Positions 11,409 through 23,559 of a DNA stretch of 64,000 bases are shown here, in pieces (position 1 is the first letter of the stretch; every line of letters starts with the position of its first letter). Under the pieces are notes generated by a model that saw nothing but the letters and a program-made list of their open reading frames with translations, was not told where the DNA came from and searched no databases. The position numbers and the translations under genes were made by a program. This stretch comes from Stictocephala bisonia (Eukaryota; Arthropoda; Insecta; Hemiptera; Membracidae): the NCBI GenBank assembly GCA_035578905.1, contig JAQJVL010000103.1, positions 620,001 to 684,000 on the forward strand. Direction: 5' to 3'.

Positions 11409-11879
11409 GTATCTAAAAAGATACATAATCTAAAACTTGAAAGTTACTATGCAGTTGGCATCGTATCCAAAAGGACACATAACGTAAAATCATGCAACCT
11501 TTGTGTTATTGGCACTGTATCTTTTAGGATACATTTAAAAATCTACTCCTATAATTTGAAAATTAAGTTTATATAATATTTCATATGGTTTCTTACCTTT
11601 ATAAATCCCTTATTGTTGTAATTATATCATCTGATGTGACCAAACTGTCCCAGGAACTACTAAAAACAATACACAAAAGCAGACTTTTCACATAACTCGT
11701 TTCTGTAGCAACGGGTACTTCAACAGCTGATTTTTTTCTGTACAAATCCATAGAGATTAAAAATATACGAAACATTATGTGGAAATATATCCTAAAGGAT
11801 ACTATGACTATTAAATAGAAGACTGATGTATAAAATAATCCATATCACGTTATAACTATATGTGTATCCAAAAGGATAC
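11409..11879. repeat. piggyBac right subterminal palindromic motifs
   Basis: Five 16-bp near-palindromes of form GTATCCAAAAGGATAC, at 11409, 11463, 11517, 11787 and 11864. The first three are exactly 54 bp apart, with related sequence between them (CATCG/TTGGCA, ATAATC/ATAACG). Together with the left pair they make subterminal inverted repeats internal to the short terminal repeats. Confidence 0.85.
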
Positions 11880-12049
11880 TTATCAAGAAAAGGGTTAATG
11901 TGCATAAAACTTGAAATGGTTATAAATATTTAAAATAGAATATAGATGGTTCAATTGGTTTCTCTCAAATCTAAATTTACCTCTTTATAAGTGTTATTCT
12001 GTTTTATATAATTTTTGTTTTAACGGGAAAGTTTAGTTTGTAAAGAAAA

Positions 12050-12771
12050 AAATAACACTACTAGTACTGATACTTACAGACTAGAATGAACGCGGCCCCT
12101 TGCCTAAAGCTGGTTCGCAGGCGTTCTACGGGCCGTATTGTAGCGGGCACACTACGCTATTATGTCGCATTATAATGATGCCGTTATTAAATATTTTCTA
12201 TATAAGGATTTTTTTTTACAGACAACAAACTTTTTTAAATTGATACATTGTTTAACAAATCACTGAATTTTATTTAATTATTTTTGAAAAAATCAACCTT
12301 GTACAACTTTACTACTTATTTTTCCCCTGAACATTTGTATTTCTATATTATTATATCACGTCGTGAAAAAACTCCGTATTATATTATGTTAAAGAACACG
12401 TCATGTTAGCATAACAACTTAATATTATATTATTACTTTAAAATAACTTGCTGTGTTTATGAAAAAACATTACGTGAACATTTCAGTTCCACATAAACAT
12501 ACAACAAGGGTTTACAGTTCAAATAAACATAAAATGCTTTATTTTACTTCGAAATAAACGTTTTGTACGTTTATAAATTTTAAAAACTGTAAAATATTAG
12601 TTTGTGTTTAATTTTAAATGTGTACTACATAAATTCGTTAGGTCATATTTGTTAGTTGTAATTAACATAAAAACGCCTTCATTATTTTAGATACTACATG
12701 TGACGCATGGGTGTACGCTGGACGAATCCGCGTTCATTCAAGTCTGTAACTATCAGTAGTTATTGTATTAC
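12050..12771. mobile_element. MITE with about 40-bp inverted ends
   Basis: The left end (about 12050-12096, containing TTACAGACTAGAATGAACGC) is the near-complement of the right end (about 12729-12771). The interior is AT-rich and has no coding frame. A short GC-rich block lies just inside the left end (CGGCCCCTTGCC...GGGCCG). The exact ends and target duplication could not be fixed by eye, so the superfamily is unknown. Confidence 0.65.
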
Positions 12772-12971
12772 CCTCAAATTAACAATTCCTTACTAGCCAG
12801 TTAAAAAATATAGCTTTGAAGCTGCTTCTTAGTAAAAACATTGATCATAATAGTCCACAGATCAATTTCAAAAGGATGACTCAACCACCTTTCCTTTAAA
12901 TATTTACTTAGTTGATGATTCTTTTTCAGTTACCAACTAAGTACGAGTACATAGTAACACCAGTATAATAT

Positions 12972-13200
12972 ACTAGCCGACAGCCCTAGCTTCGCTAAGG
13001 GGCGGTTCTCTACGCTTGCTCCCTCTTCCCTTCATGGTTCTCTCAAAACCACTACGTCAATATTTAAGGTCAGGCTGCTGCCGTTCTCCTAACGGCAGCT
13101 AACAAATCTTTACAGCGTAAAACTCGTACAAGTCTACTTTATGGGGGGGTTCAAAGCAGGGCAATCACGTCGCAGTTACTATAAATTATCTTAAACGTTT
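12972..13200 (-). mobile_element. Helitron-like 3' end (partial)
   Basis: On the minus strand the sequence ends in a hairpin with a GAA loop (CCTTAGCGAAGCTAGG) about 10 bases before a terminal CTAGT (ACTAG at 12972-12976). That is the hairpin-plus-CTAG pattern of Helitron/Helentron 3' ends. The same architecture occurs at 25941, 45074 and, less well, at 44686. The body extends right at least to about 13200, and no 5' end was recognised. A diverged related fragment may lie at 58530-58625. Confidence 0.55.
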
Positions 13201-15726
13201 CACAATTGAAACCAAATTAAAATTCGTTTATGTCTCGACTACGTTTTTTTATATCATCTGTTTGAAATAAATTATTAAATTTAATTAATGCAAATGATAC
13301 GCTTATGGAAAAAAGGATATGTTGTGGGGGGGGGGCTTTTTCTACCCTTCAAGAAACGAATTTTGATAAATTTCGTGATAAGAGAATACAACGTTTTTGG
13401 ACTACATATATTTTTTTAAACATTGTATTTTATTGGGTAATTCATAGTTCTAGAAACAATTAATAATTTTTCTATTCTTTATTTCTCAACAGTTCACTGA
13501 ATATGATATTCATCAGATATGTATTAAATATATTCCAATTTATTTCATACTTGGGGAAGCTAAGTTTCATATTTAATAGAAAGTTAGCTACAAAAACGTA
13601 TCATCGGTATCGTGACGCTGTACTTGGCTTGTCGCCTGATGGCTTTTGTAATGGGATTCCTAAGCAGTGATGTGAAAACAAATCAGATACACTCTGATGC
13701 ACTTTGCGGTTCCGTGTATGACATTTTTACATAAGGAATATATATTGATATGTAATATAAATATTTAACAAAACATTTAAACATTAAATCTGTTCTTTTA
13801 ACTTTCTTTTTACTGCCTTCTTATTTGTGTTGAGAATTTGTAATTTTATTGCTTGCTTCGTAAACTTTGCATAGTGTTTATAAGTATTTTAACAAATTTT
13901 TATGTGTTCAGTAGTAACATTATAATTTTATAACGTATTTTATTAGTTTTGAATGATTTTTTTAAGAAATTCGAAAATATTCAATAACCTTTTAATATCT
14001 AATGGTTTTTCTGATTTTTTATTTAACTGCAATAATATTAGTTACTGTACGGTATTTTGAAATTTATAAAATAGTTTAACAGATTTTATACTATGTCATA
14101 AAAAGGCTAGAGTTCATTTGTATTAGTTTCATTTCTGTATATATTAGTATTATTTTATAAAACACATATTATAGACATTTTCACAACAGTGAATAATTAT
14201 TTACTATAAATAAATAATTTATTTAATATTGTTAGTTTACAGTGATATAAACAGGATTTCAATATCATATTTTATTGTGTAACGAGAAGTTTTTCAAAGG
14301 TTATTTTGTAATTTTAAATTTGAAAAGTACCAGAACAAAAGATTCACTGTCAAACATTTTGTTAATCATGTGTTTATTTTAACTGAATTTTATATTTATC
14401 TTCTCTTTCAATACACCCATGGTCAACAGTTTGATTATAAATGTACATAAATGTAATTATATACTATTGTAACAATCTATACAAAATGTTTTAAATAACT
14501 ATAGACCGACAAAATTTAAATTTAATCTAGTTTATCATCATTAATTCTGCCAAATTAAATCCGTTTTCTCTCATTTGGGTCTCGCTGTAGATTAATATTA
14601 TTTATATAGTAGTGTCAAAGAGATGTGTGTGAAGCAGTAGGGGTGAGTGCGTCAGCTGTTTAATTAACTTAGCGACCCTAACCTCTAAATGTTACGACTA
14701 CAAGCCACAGTCCTCCATATTTCACCCCTTAATTCGTACGGTCATCTTTGTAAAATGCTCCAATTACTTAAAAACAACGCATTTTTCTTTTTCTTTAAAT
14801 TGTTTATTACTATATAATTATGTTTTTTTATTATTATTATTATTATTATTATATAATCATTCAAACGTGATTTTCCTATCGTATTGAAGAGAACTCTTGA
14901 AATTGAAGAGAAGAATTGGATATATCATAATATGTAATGGTATTATAAATTGTTATTGGAAAAATGTGAGTATCATTTCTACCATTTCATTTACGATTAT
15001 TTTACTTTGTGCCCTCTTGAAGTTTACATACAAATTTTTCTAAACTATACGACTTTCTTATCTTGGAAAACTAATCGATGTTAACCAGAATATTTCAACT
15101 CATTTGTATTCAGTCGTATACAGCTGATAGGACATAGCAAATACATCAAAACATGTGTCAAAACCTGTCTTCATGCTTTACTTATCCTCTGTCTGATCAC
15201 TTTAATTAGAGATTAACTGAGTATATAAAGCTGAAATTTGACATGGAGGATATCTTTCTGATTTAGATCAGCAATAAGACCGTAGTTATAAAAAGTGGCC
15301 ATTTAAGAGGCTTTCACAGATACATTTTTTAGGTTTCCACTAACTCTAATAATGCCTATTTTATAACCTCTTAAAGTATATTTAGAGGGTTTTCTTAACT
15401 ATAAAATTTTGTTATCTAGGAGATAATGTATAAGCTGGTTCACGAGTTAGGGCTACTATTTTAATAAAATGAATAATAACTATAATTAAGTACCCTTTTA
15501 TAAATTTTTTATAATAATACATGACTATTTTCGGCTCTCAGGCCCTCTTTAGAGTGTAAATAATAAAACCTATAAGAAATGAACAATTATAAAAATAAAA
15601 CAGATGAAAATAACATAACAAATGATTAATTTAGTGTGTGGGTGAATTGAATTTTAATTTAAAAAATTATGTTTTTTTATTAAATTTAAAAAACTAAAAT
15701 TTAAAGAATATTATTTAAAAAATAAT
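13201..15726. other. AT-rich non-coding stretch
   Basis: No gene is recognisable in 2.5 kb. A TTA trinucleotide run lies at about 14829-14853. Short shared words with the region near 25150 (TTAGAGGGTTTTCT at about 15382) hint at an old dispersed repeat. Confidence 0.6.
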
Positions 15727-16022
15727 CTTTTTTTTTTTTTTTTTTGCTACTGTCCTACGCCAAACACGGCCCCTCATACCAATGAGGGAGGTACCCCTCC
15801 ACTGCTGTAACCCCTATATGCGCTAAAACCAACACGCAGGTCGTTTTCTACCCCGGCCCAATAATATAAGTTGTTGTCTTTACGTACGGCGTTTAGTTGT
15901 TCACCAAACCACCAACACAAACTCTTAATTCCACATAAAACCATCCTCCATGCCTGACTTCTAACTGTATTACAGATCACTTTTTTCAAAATACAAAAGT
16001 AGGTCATAAAACTACCCAACAC
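15727..16022 (-). other. possible retrocopy with poly-A tail
   Basis: A GC-richer block of about 280 bp, preceded on the plus strand by a poly-T run (about 15729-15745). Read on the minus strand it is therefore a sequence ending in poly-A. It holds an 82-codon open frame (16022-15774: MLGSFMTYFCILKKV...GGVPPSLV) that I do not recognise. The composition break and A-tail suggest a reverse-transcribed RNA, either a SINE or a processed pseudogene. No pol III boxes or target duplication were identified. Confidence 0.4.
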
Positions 16023-16384
16023 GCACTTTTATAAAAAGTCAACCTAACCAAACTGTGTTTGATACATGATCCTTAACGCAGGACACTTTATTGATCACAC
16101 GAAGTATTCAAAATTGTTTCTTCATAATAAAAGAAAATGTTTACTAAACCTTGTTTGGACGCACATTGGTTAGTGTAATATTTTAATGGTTAATAACATT
16201 CTTTCTAGACGTGTGGTTAGTTCTTCTGCTTCCAGTACGGAGGTTTGCGGGATCATATTTCGGGAGGTGAACTTAATAATTTGCCAAAGGGGCTTATACC
16301 ATTGTCCTTTAACGTTTATGTACTATGTATCAAAGTCTATTGACGTAGAAAAATAAATAAATTGCTCCGAAGAATTGGCAAAAA
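16023..16384. other. non-coding stretch
   Basis: Nothing recognised. Confidence 0.5.
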
Positions 16385-16894
16385 CTTTTCCTCATTTTAA
16401 AAACTTAAAAATTAAAACTTTGAAAATTACCAGTTTGATTCCAAAATAAGTTTTTTTGTCATAACTCGAAATCTAATCACATTATAGACAGGCGGTTTTT
16501 TCTGAAATACTTCAAATTGTAATTCTCATCTTTTTTGAAAATTTAATCAAAATCGTTAGAGCTGTTTTTGAGAAAATTCCATTTTTGTATGTTTTTTGCC
16601 ATAAAAACTAAAAACATAAAATTTAAAAAAAAAGTGAAAAAATGATCTGGAGATATTGGTTAAATACACCTTCATTACAAATTTTATTACAAAAAATGAT
16701 CCATCCGTTTGGTCTCTATTGAAGTGCACATAAACACAGACAGACACACATATGCACAGATACCAAAATTCTTTTTCGAAAAAAAAACACTTTTTGGGGT
16801 TCAGGGGACCCTAAAGTGGATTTTAGACCAACTTGTAAAAACAATTTTGGACGATCACAATACTTTCTCTATGCTAACGCATCTGGGAGAAAGT
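16385..16894 (+). mobile_element. non-autonomous element family D, copy 1
   Basis: Shares its whole length with 32488-32956 and partly with 35491-36210: AAACTTTGAAAATTACCAGTT, ATCCATCCGTTTGGTCTC, CACACATATGCACAGA, GGGTTCAGGGGACCCT, ACGATCACAATACTTTCT. The ends are short inverted repeats (ACTTTTCCTCA and TGGGAGAAAGT). No coding frame. It behaves as a MITE-like family, but the class is not assigned. Confidence 0.7.
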
Positions 16895-17623
16895 AAGAAC
16901 AACAACATGAGTGTGAGTAATGTTAAATGAGTAGTGGGGAGGAGAATAATTTCATTAGAAAACTGTTACATAAACAATGCATATAAAGAAGAATTAATTT
17001 CATAGAACAGTATTTATCTTCGTTATGATATACAATTACACTAGTTAGTTGTACTTGATTGTTGGCCACACTTAAATCTTAAAACCCCGCCTTCTCGTTA
17101 TCTGCAGTGTGTTCTTGAGTCTGGCTTGAGCCCAAATAGACGACTGGCTGTGGCTTTTTAATTGACTACGTCCGTATTTAAGATCTTTCATTACTTAGCG
17201 GAGAAGTAAATGAAGATTTCCTTATATCTGTAAACAAAAAGTATTTTACTTAAATCACTTTCAAGTATAAAAATTTATTATAAAATGTTGATCAATAAAC
17301 TAATTACTGTCATTCAAATTTTATATTCAAAAAACGAATATACAGTATATAGTTATGTTAATATGTGTATTTATAAATATATATACATATATATACACAT
17401 AAATAGCTGCTAGTCATAATGCAGGTTAATGTAGTTATCACATAAGTCAAATTAGAGTGTAACATGTAAATAATTTTGATGTTACAGTAAAAATTCTAGT
17501 CAGACGTAAAATAAATTTTAGATTTGAAATATAAACGCAACACTTTTGACTTAAACTGAAAAATATAACTGGAAAGAACTGGAAGAATTCAACATCAAAA
17601 CGTAAGAAATTGGAAAAGGTATA
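16895..17623. other. non-coding stretch with a small repeat
   Basis: No gene. An 80-bp segment at 17113-17196 is related to 19033-19112 (both contain GAG(T/C)CTGGCTT(G/A)AG and GTATTTA...CATTACT). Confidence 0.5.
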
Positions 17624-18082
17624 CAGGGTGAAAAAAAATAAGGAAACGCTTTCACAACGTTATTTTTTCATAAATAATTAGATCATTTAATTTTTTTTCT
17701 TTTTTAGAAATTTTGTTCCATAAAGTATAATTTGTCAGCAAAATAATTTACTTAAAACTGTTCAATAGTGGAGAAATAATATTGTTCAAATTAGTTACTT
17801 TGACATTCAAATGACCACTATTCTGGAAATAATAAACCTTTCGAAGTCCAGTTTACGGCAATTAATTTCTCTTGAATAGACCTTTCATTTGATACCAAAC
17901 TCAACCTAGGCTTACGTTGAAGATTTTCGTTCAACTCCCCTTGGGCCATCCCCTGAACAGATTAAATGTTACTAATGGTGACAAAAAGTATGTTCTTGTA
18001 ACCAGCCTATGTACACGATTTCACTTTTACAAGCAAAGTTATACAAAAGTTGTGAAAACGTTTCCATATTTTTTCCACCCTT
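17624..18082. mobile_element. mariner-type MITE
   Basis: 459 bp with inverted ends of about 35 bp. The left end is CAGGGTGAAAAAAAATAAGG and continues to TTTCACAAC. The right end is the near-complement GTTGTGAAAACG...CCACCCTTT. Both ends are bordered by TA. There is no transposase. Size, ends and TA target fit a non-autonomous Tc1/mariner element, although its ends differ from those of the element at 1558. Confidence 0.8.
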
Positions 18083-20074
18083 TATAATTATAGAACTTTA
18101 GAAGTTACGGGCAGTTTCAATTGATACCAATATAGCCCAAAAAACAAGTGGAGAAAGTTTTCTTTTTGTAAGATTATATAAAAAGTTAAATAAAATAATT
18201 TGTAAAGGAACTAAGAGGTAATTAATTAACGAAAACACTAATTAATTAAAAAATATTCTCATATTTATAACTATTTACATCTTATAATATTTACTGATTT
18301 AATCAAAACATAAACTTTGTAAGTACTTTAAAAGTATGTTTTCCCTTAAGAAAATCATATTTGATTGTCTGTTTTATAAAGACAAGTCGATCTAAACTTT
18401 ATTAAATATGAGCAATGTGTTTCAACTTATCTCTTAAAATAAACGGACAGTACACTTCATCTACACTCATTTAACCATTCATATTCCCCTTAAAATACGT
18501 ACCAGTGCCTCATATCAGAATCAGAATAATCTTAATTGGGAAATAGATAATATAAGGTTCTTAAGAGTTCAAAGTCACCTCCAACTACAATTTAAAATAT
18601 AAACTAGTGTATTGTGATTTGACAACATTTCTACGACAACATAAAAATAATGAAGTTCAACAAGTGACGATTCATCAACACTTAAAGCAAACTCGTTATA
18701 TGTGAATTCACAAAGTTATAGATTTTTATTTTCTTTTTCGCGTGTGATTTTTTTTATTTTATTTTTATATTTCTAGCCTGATTACATAGGCACAGTTTGT
18801 ACACTTTAAAATACTGTGTAGTTTTTGAATTTAATATACTGTTTATTTAATTAAGATTAAGTAAAAGTAAAACACTTGTTCTTATTTACAAAAAAGGGTG
18901 AAAGTTTGACATTTATATGTTACAATATGTATAAAAGATCTTAACATCATTTTGTTTATTTTATATTTGACTACTGCAACGGTGATAAATTCTGAGATCA
19001 TTACGTCTAGGCCATTAACTGCCATGAATTTATGAGCCTGGCTTAAGACCAAATGACAACTGGAAGTGACTCCCTAATGGCCAAATAGCGTATTTATGAG
19101 CCATCCATTACTAGGAGTACTAATCTATCTGTATTGCCGTGCTGTTGACAAAAGACCATAGAACAATGTTTGTAGGTCAATTCATACATTAGACTACACA
19201 AGATAAGGTACTCGATTTGTTTCTATTAAATAAACAGGGAGTCATATTGTACCATTACATAGATTTACGGAAGTATGGTACAATATGTAAACTCCTTGTA
19301 GAACAAATGGTAGACAATTTGACATTTATAACCAATTATTCAGATCAACGGTAAGTGAATTTCTCTTTGCTTACTAACAAGAGCACTATGTTCAAATATA
19401 TTGTATAAATCCATCCGTACATTCTGTTGAAGACGTGTTCATACGGAGTTCCTGCTGACTTATAACAAATTACTATCATATTTTATAAATATCGGGAGGT
19501 TCAACAAAAATGTGTTAGAAATGTTTCAAACATTAGAGCCGATGTTCCATAAAAACGTAAATATATTAATTTAAAATACCACTGACAAAGATACATTATA
19601 ATAACTGACCTATTTATTATTAAAAATAATTCAATACGTCTAGATTGTGATCGTAAATTGAAATAGAATTAACTTGAACTTTGATACATAGTTTAATATA
19701 AGTGATAGATATATTAACTCTTGAATTAAATAAAATATTTAGACCAGCTTTATAAGTTTTATACGAAGGAATTTTGTGAATTTTGAAATATAATTGACCT
19801 AATCATAAACTATTCATAAACATATTGTTGATTTTAAATACATTTAAGGCTACTTTATGGTTAAGAAGAAACTGAATACTGAAATCGTGTTTAATTTAAC
19901 GCAACAAAAAAAACAATAAATTATTCTTTATAATCACACTGATTTTTTAAATTAATAAAAACATCTGGCAGCCGTAAATACTCTTGTTTTATTTTCCGAT
20001 GTACCACTTAGTCATGTGTGCTTGTTGAGGAGTAGATGGGCCACGTAAGTTGTGAATGTGGATCATCTATTACA
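18083..20074. other. AT-rich non-coding stretch
   Basis: No gene. A hairpin is formed at about 19248-19295 by ATATTGTACCAT and ATGGTACAATAT, with a 19-base loop. Confidence 0.55.
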
Positions 20075-20870
20075 GGTAAGTAAGTTGGCTGGGAGTGCGA
20101 ACCCGTCGTGATATTTCATGCTGGGAAGGAGGGCCTATTAAGTTGGTAAGTAAGTTGGCTGGGAGTGCTAACCCGTCATGATATTTCCTGCTGGGAAGGA
20201 GGGACCTATTAAGTTGGTAAGTAAGTTGGCTGGGAGTGCGAACCCGTCGTGAGATATTTCATGCTGGGAAGGAGGACCTATTAAGTTGGTAAGTAAGTTG
20301 GCTGGGAGTGCGAACCCGTCGTGAGATATTTCATGCTGGGAAGGAGGACCTATTAAGTTGGTAAGTATGTTGGCTGGGAGTGTGAACCCGTCGTGAGATA
20401 TTTCATGCTGGGAAGGAGGACCTATTAAGTTGGTAAGTAAGTTGGCTGGGAGTGCGAACCCGTCGTGAGATATTTCATGCTGGGAAGGAGGACCTATTAA
20501 GTTGGTAAGTAAGTTGGCTGGGAGTGCGAACCCGTCGTGAGATATTTCATGCTGGGAAGGGGACCTATTAAGTTGGTAAGTAAGTTGGCTGGGAGTGCGA
20601 ACCCGTCGTGAGATATTTCATGCTGGGAAGGGGACCTATTAAGTTGGTAAGTAAGTTGGCTGGGAGTGCGAACCCGTCGTGAGATATTTCATGCTGGGAA
20701 GGGGACCTATTAAGTTGGTAAGTAAGTTGGCTGGGAGTGCGAACCCGTCGTGAGATATTTCATGCTGAGAAGGAGGACCTATTAATTTGGTAAGTAAGTT
20801 GGATGGGAGTGCGAACCCGTCGTGAGATATTTCATGCTGGGAAGGAAGACCTATTAAGTTGGTAAGTAGT
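20075..20870. repeat. 72-bp tandem array
   Basis: Eleven full units and one partial unit of a 70-72-bp repeat that begins GGTAAGTAAGTTGGCTGGGA. Units start at 20075, 20145, 20216, 20288, 20360, 20432, 20504, 20575, 20646, 20717, 20789 and 20861. Later units are nearly identical, and the first two are the most diverged. The minus-strand open frame over the end of the array (NLIGPPSQHEISHDGFALP) is a by-product of the unit length and not a gene. Confidence 0.95.
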
Positions 20871-20929
20871 AGTATAAAAGTCACTCACTCTTTGACCTAT
20901 AAACTCATGTAAAACACACATACACACTT

Positions 20930-21130
20930 GTGGGCCACCCACCCACATGTTTCACATGTTGATGGCCCTCCTGCCTGCCCAGACATGTACAATGTAAAGT
21001 CACTTCCACCCACCTATGTATGTACTATGTTTATAAACATTCCACTTACCGAAACACGTACGACGATAATGACTTTCACACATCTTTCCATGTACGACAT
21101 TGATGGTAATTCCACCCATTTCCCTCTAAA
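20930..21130. repeat. degenerate CCACCCACC-type repeat
   Basis: Contains GCCACCCACCCACATG, CCTGCCTGCCCAGACATGTAC and CCACCCACCTATG at intervals of about 40-50 bp. It resembles strongly decayed units of the 36-bp minisatellite at 33958. Confidence 0.45.
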
Positions 21131-21859
21131 CTTTAGCTCTTTCTCAAACTACTGGACTGTAAATACATAGAATGTTATTATGTACCATGAAAAAAAAACA
21201 GTTATTACATAGTTTATGTTACATACTTTTAAGCTATTTTTTATCTTTAAGACACTGTATAAATCAATAATTCCTTATAGCAAACATTACGATGAATCAA
21301 TCCCAAATGTATATTAATTTACGATAATTCATATCGTTTATTATGTATGGTTTCGAAAAACCCAATCAATAAGCATATGGATATTGTTTCCCTGCATTAT
21401 TGCCATTGTATGTCCATTCTCTAATAAACGAGTAAATTTATACAAATAATAACATTACAATAAAAAGGTTTATTGATTGACGTTAATTTGTTTTCGGGGT
21501 TTACGTCACTATCACGTCAACGAAACCAATCAATTGTTCCGATATTCGAATGTACTCTAACCACAATCAACTCTTTTCAACCCCAAAGGAAATATAAACC
21601 ACCATTCAACCATAAAGTGTTTCCCAATCACATACACTCTTCCCTTGAGATTGGGCTAACTCGTGGTTAATACGGCTTTAAATTTATAATCCTTCTCATG
21701 TAAGTAATTTACATAAAATCGTTAATAGAAACTGTATTTGTGTATATTTTTGATTGCCATAAATATTCTCACTAAATTGATCTCAATTTCTTATATGTAT
21801 CTACTAAATATCAGTGGCCTATATTATTGCCACAATATATTTATTTAATATATATTGTT
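21131..21859. other. non-coding stretch
   Basis: AT-rich. No gene or repeat recognised. Confidence 0.55.
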
Positions 21860-22170
21860 GCCAGTAGGTAGTCTTAAATGCAGGAAGGGTTCCGGCGTTA
21901 TCACAAGATAACGGAGTCAAGCAACACCGAGGGTGACTGTCCCTTGGATAGGCGACCGTCTTTTGCAATCCCGTCCTTGCATGCAGCCCAGATGCCCGGT
22001 CACTGGTAGTGGTTCAGAAGTCACCCTTCAATCACCTTAAGCCGTTGGTCCCCAGGTTAAGTGTTAGAGAGGGCTTTTTAGCCCTAACTTCACCTTGTTC
22101 AATCTCAGTAGGTTTCCACACATATAAATAGTCTATGGGTAATGAATAGGGTAAGGTTAAATAGAAGATC
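21860..22170 (+). mobile_element. 5S-rRNA-derived SINE, copy 2
   Basis: Same order as copy 1: GCCAGTAG, GATAACGGAGTCAAGCAAC, a 5S-like TTGGATAGGCGACCGTC, AGCCCAGATGCCCGGTCACT, GGTTCAGAAGTCACCCTT, and the tail hairpin GGGCTTTTTAGCCC. It runs on for about 70 bp into a tail (GTCTATGGGTAATGAATAGG) that also ends SINE family C at 35390. This is the longest of the three copies. Confidence 0.75.
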
Positions 22171-22913
22171 AGTCTGTACTTTTTATAAAAATATTTGTAC
22201 ATTCTCTATGTGTTTTAAAAAATCTACAGTAATAGTAGAATTTCGAACGTAGGTCAGAAATTAGATTGAAGAATTTAAGGTTTATCATCCCTAACCTTAA
22301 AAGGCTAAATATAAAATACTGTTCTTGCCTGTTCTTCATGACTATCTATATGGCAATGTTACATAAGAGTTGATGGCAAGCCAACTTTGAGGCTTTTCAA
22401 ATAGTTCTTGATACTTATTTACGATTTTATTAGGTAAACACTGATTTATGTTTTACCATTTCATTTTTGTTTCTTTAAACATTGAGATCAATTACATTCC
22501 TACGTTACATATCCACTTTCGGCGCAGAAATTATGTGCATCCGAGTTTGAAGGTTGTTTTCTAAGGAATTAAGACGCCTGAGAAAAATATAATCGCATCA
22601 TTTTTTCCCCGTTTAATCGTACGTTATGACAGATACGTTTTTAAATTTGATTGCAGGTCTTAATAGTTTTTATCCTAGTTGAAACAGTAAAAGTACATAA
22701 CATATTCACAACTATTACAAAAACACCTGTTAATGTATCGCATTTATATTTTAATACCTGGTTTATAGGAATGTTTTCTATGAGTTTTATACATTTTAGA
22801 ATGTTAACTTATTGAGAAAAAAAGTGCATATTAATTGTCTGAAACGTTGTTTTCTTTGCTTCAACAGGTCGTAAAATTAATTATTTGGTCTTATTGTAAT
22901 TCGTGTGACATTA
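22171..22913. other. non-coding stretch
   Basis: Nothing recognised. Confidence 0.5.
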
Positions 22914-23051
22914 TTAGTAAGCATACATTACTCTAGTACGTGTAAATAAATTGAGTGATTTAAAATCGATTTTAATCAATTTACATTTATTTAAATCAAT
23001 ATAAAATCACTGGATTTATTTACATATATGAAAGTAATGTATCATTACTAA
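22914..23051. mobile_element. 138-bp hairpin MITE
   Basis: The two halves form an inverted repeat of about 48 bp with roughly 80 percent match (TTAGTAA..ATACATTACT on the left, AGTAATGTAT..TTACTAA on the right, both with TGTAAATAAAT). The short centre contains a second inverted set around AAAATCGATTTT. It could fold almost completely. Confidence 0.65.
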
Positions 23052-23087
23052 ACATGTCATGAGAATTACAATAAGTCTAAATGATTA

Positions 23088-23255
23088 ATTTTACTACCTC
23101 TAGAATCCAAAAAACAATTTTTCAGACAATTGATTAGAACTTTTTTCTCAAAAAGTTAAAATACTAAAATTAATTTTACTACCTCTAGAATCCAAGAAAA
23201 ACTTTTACAGAGAATTGATAACAAATATTTTTCTCGAAAAGTAAAAATTCTTGAA
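23088..23255. repeat. 84-bp tandem duplication
   Basis: Two successive copies starting at TTTTACTACCTCTAGAATCC (about 23088 and 23173), diverged by several bases. No coding content. Confidence 0.6.
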
Positions 23256-23559
23256 TTTATAAAACATTCTTATCAACCAGGTAATGAGAGTACAAGGAAT
23301 ATGAGAGGAAGTATCAGGAAATAAATATGACCTTGCCAGTTAAGCTCGAGAAAAAGCAAAAACACTTCCAACAAAGCATATATTTAGTTTGGAAGTGGCT
23401 TGTTTAGTCCACAAGATTCTGCTATCTGGTACACCCACTTATTTGAGGAACATGCAGCGGGCTCGTTCAGAGGAGGCATGTTAGAGGACGTCGCACGCGT
23501 CAGAACAGCATGCTAGAATTACATAAAGTCAGACTGGAGGTGGGAATGAATGCTTTTTC
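23256..23559. other. non-coding stretch
   Basis: No gene recognised. The stretch is slightly GC-richer around 23440-23510. Confidence 0.5.

Larger units (their letters stand above)
9464..11894 (-). mobile_element. piggyBac-like DNA transposon
   Basis: Flanked on both sides by TTAA (9460-9463 and 11895-11898), the target and duplication of piggyBac elements. The ends are an 11-bp perfect inverted repeat CCCTTTTCTTG, with the CCC start usual for the superfamily. It contains a minus-strand, broken transposase and, inside each end, palindromic GTATCC..GGATAC motifs spaced 54 bp apart. Length is 2431 bp, near the normal size, although part of the coding region is missing. Confidence 0.93.

Noticed and set aside
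20075..20870. Array considered as a CRISPR
   Set aside because: Units are contiguous without unique spacers and the DNA is eukaryotic.
20639..20884. 81-codon minus-strand frame with NLIGPPSQHEISHDGFALP repeats
   Set aside because: It lies entirely in the 72-bp tandem array and reflects unit length, not a gene.
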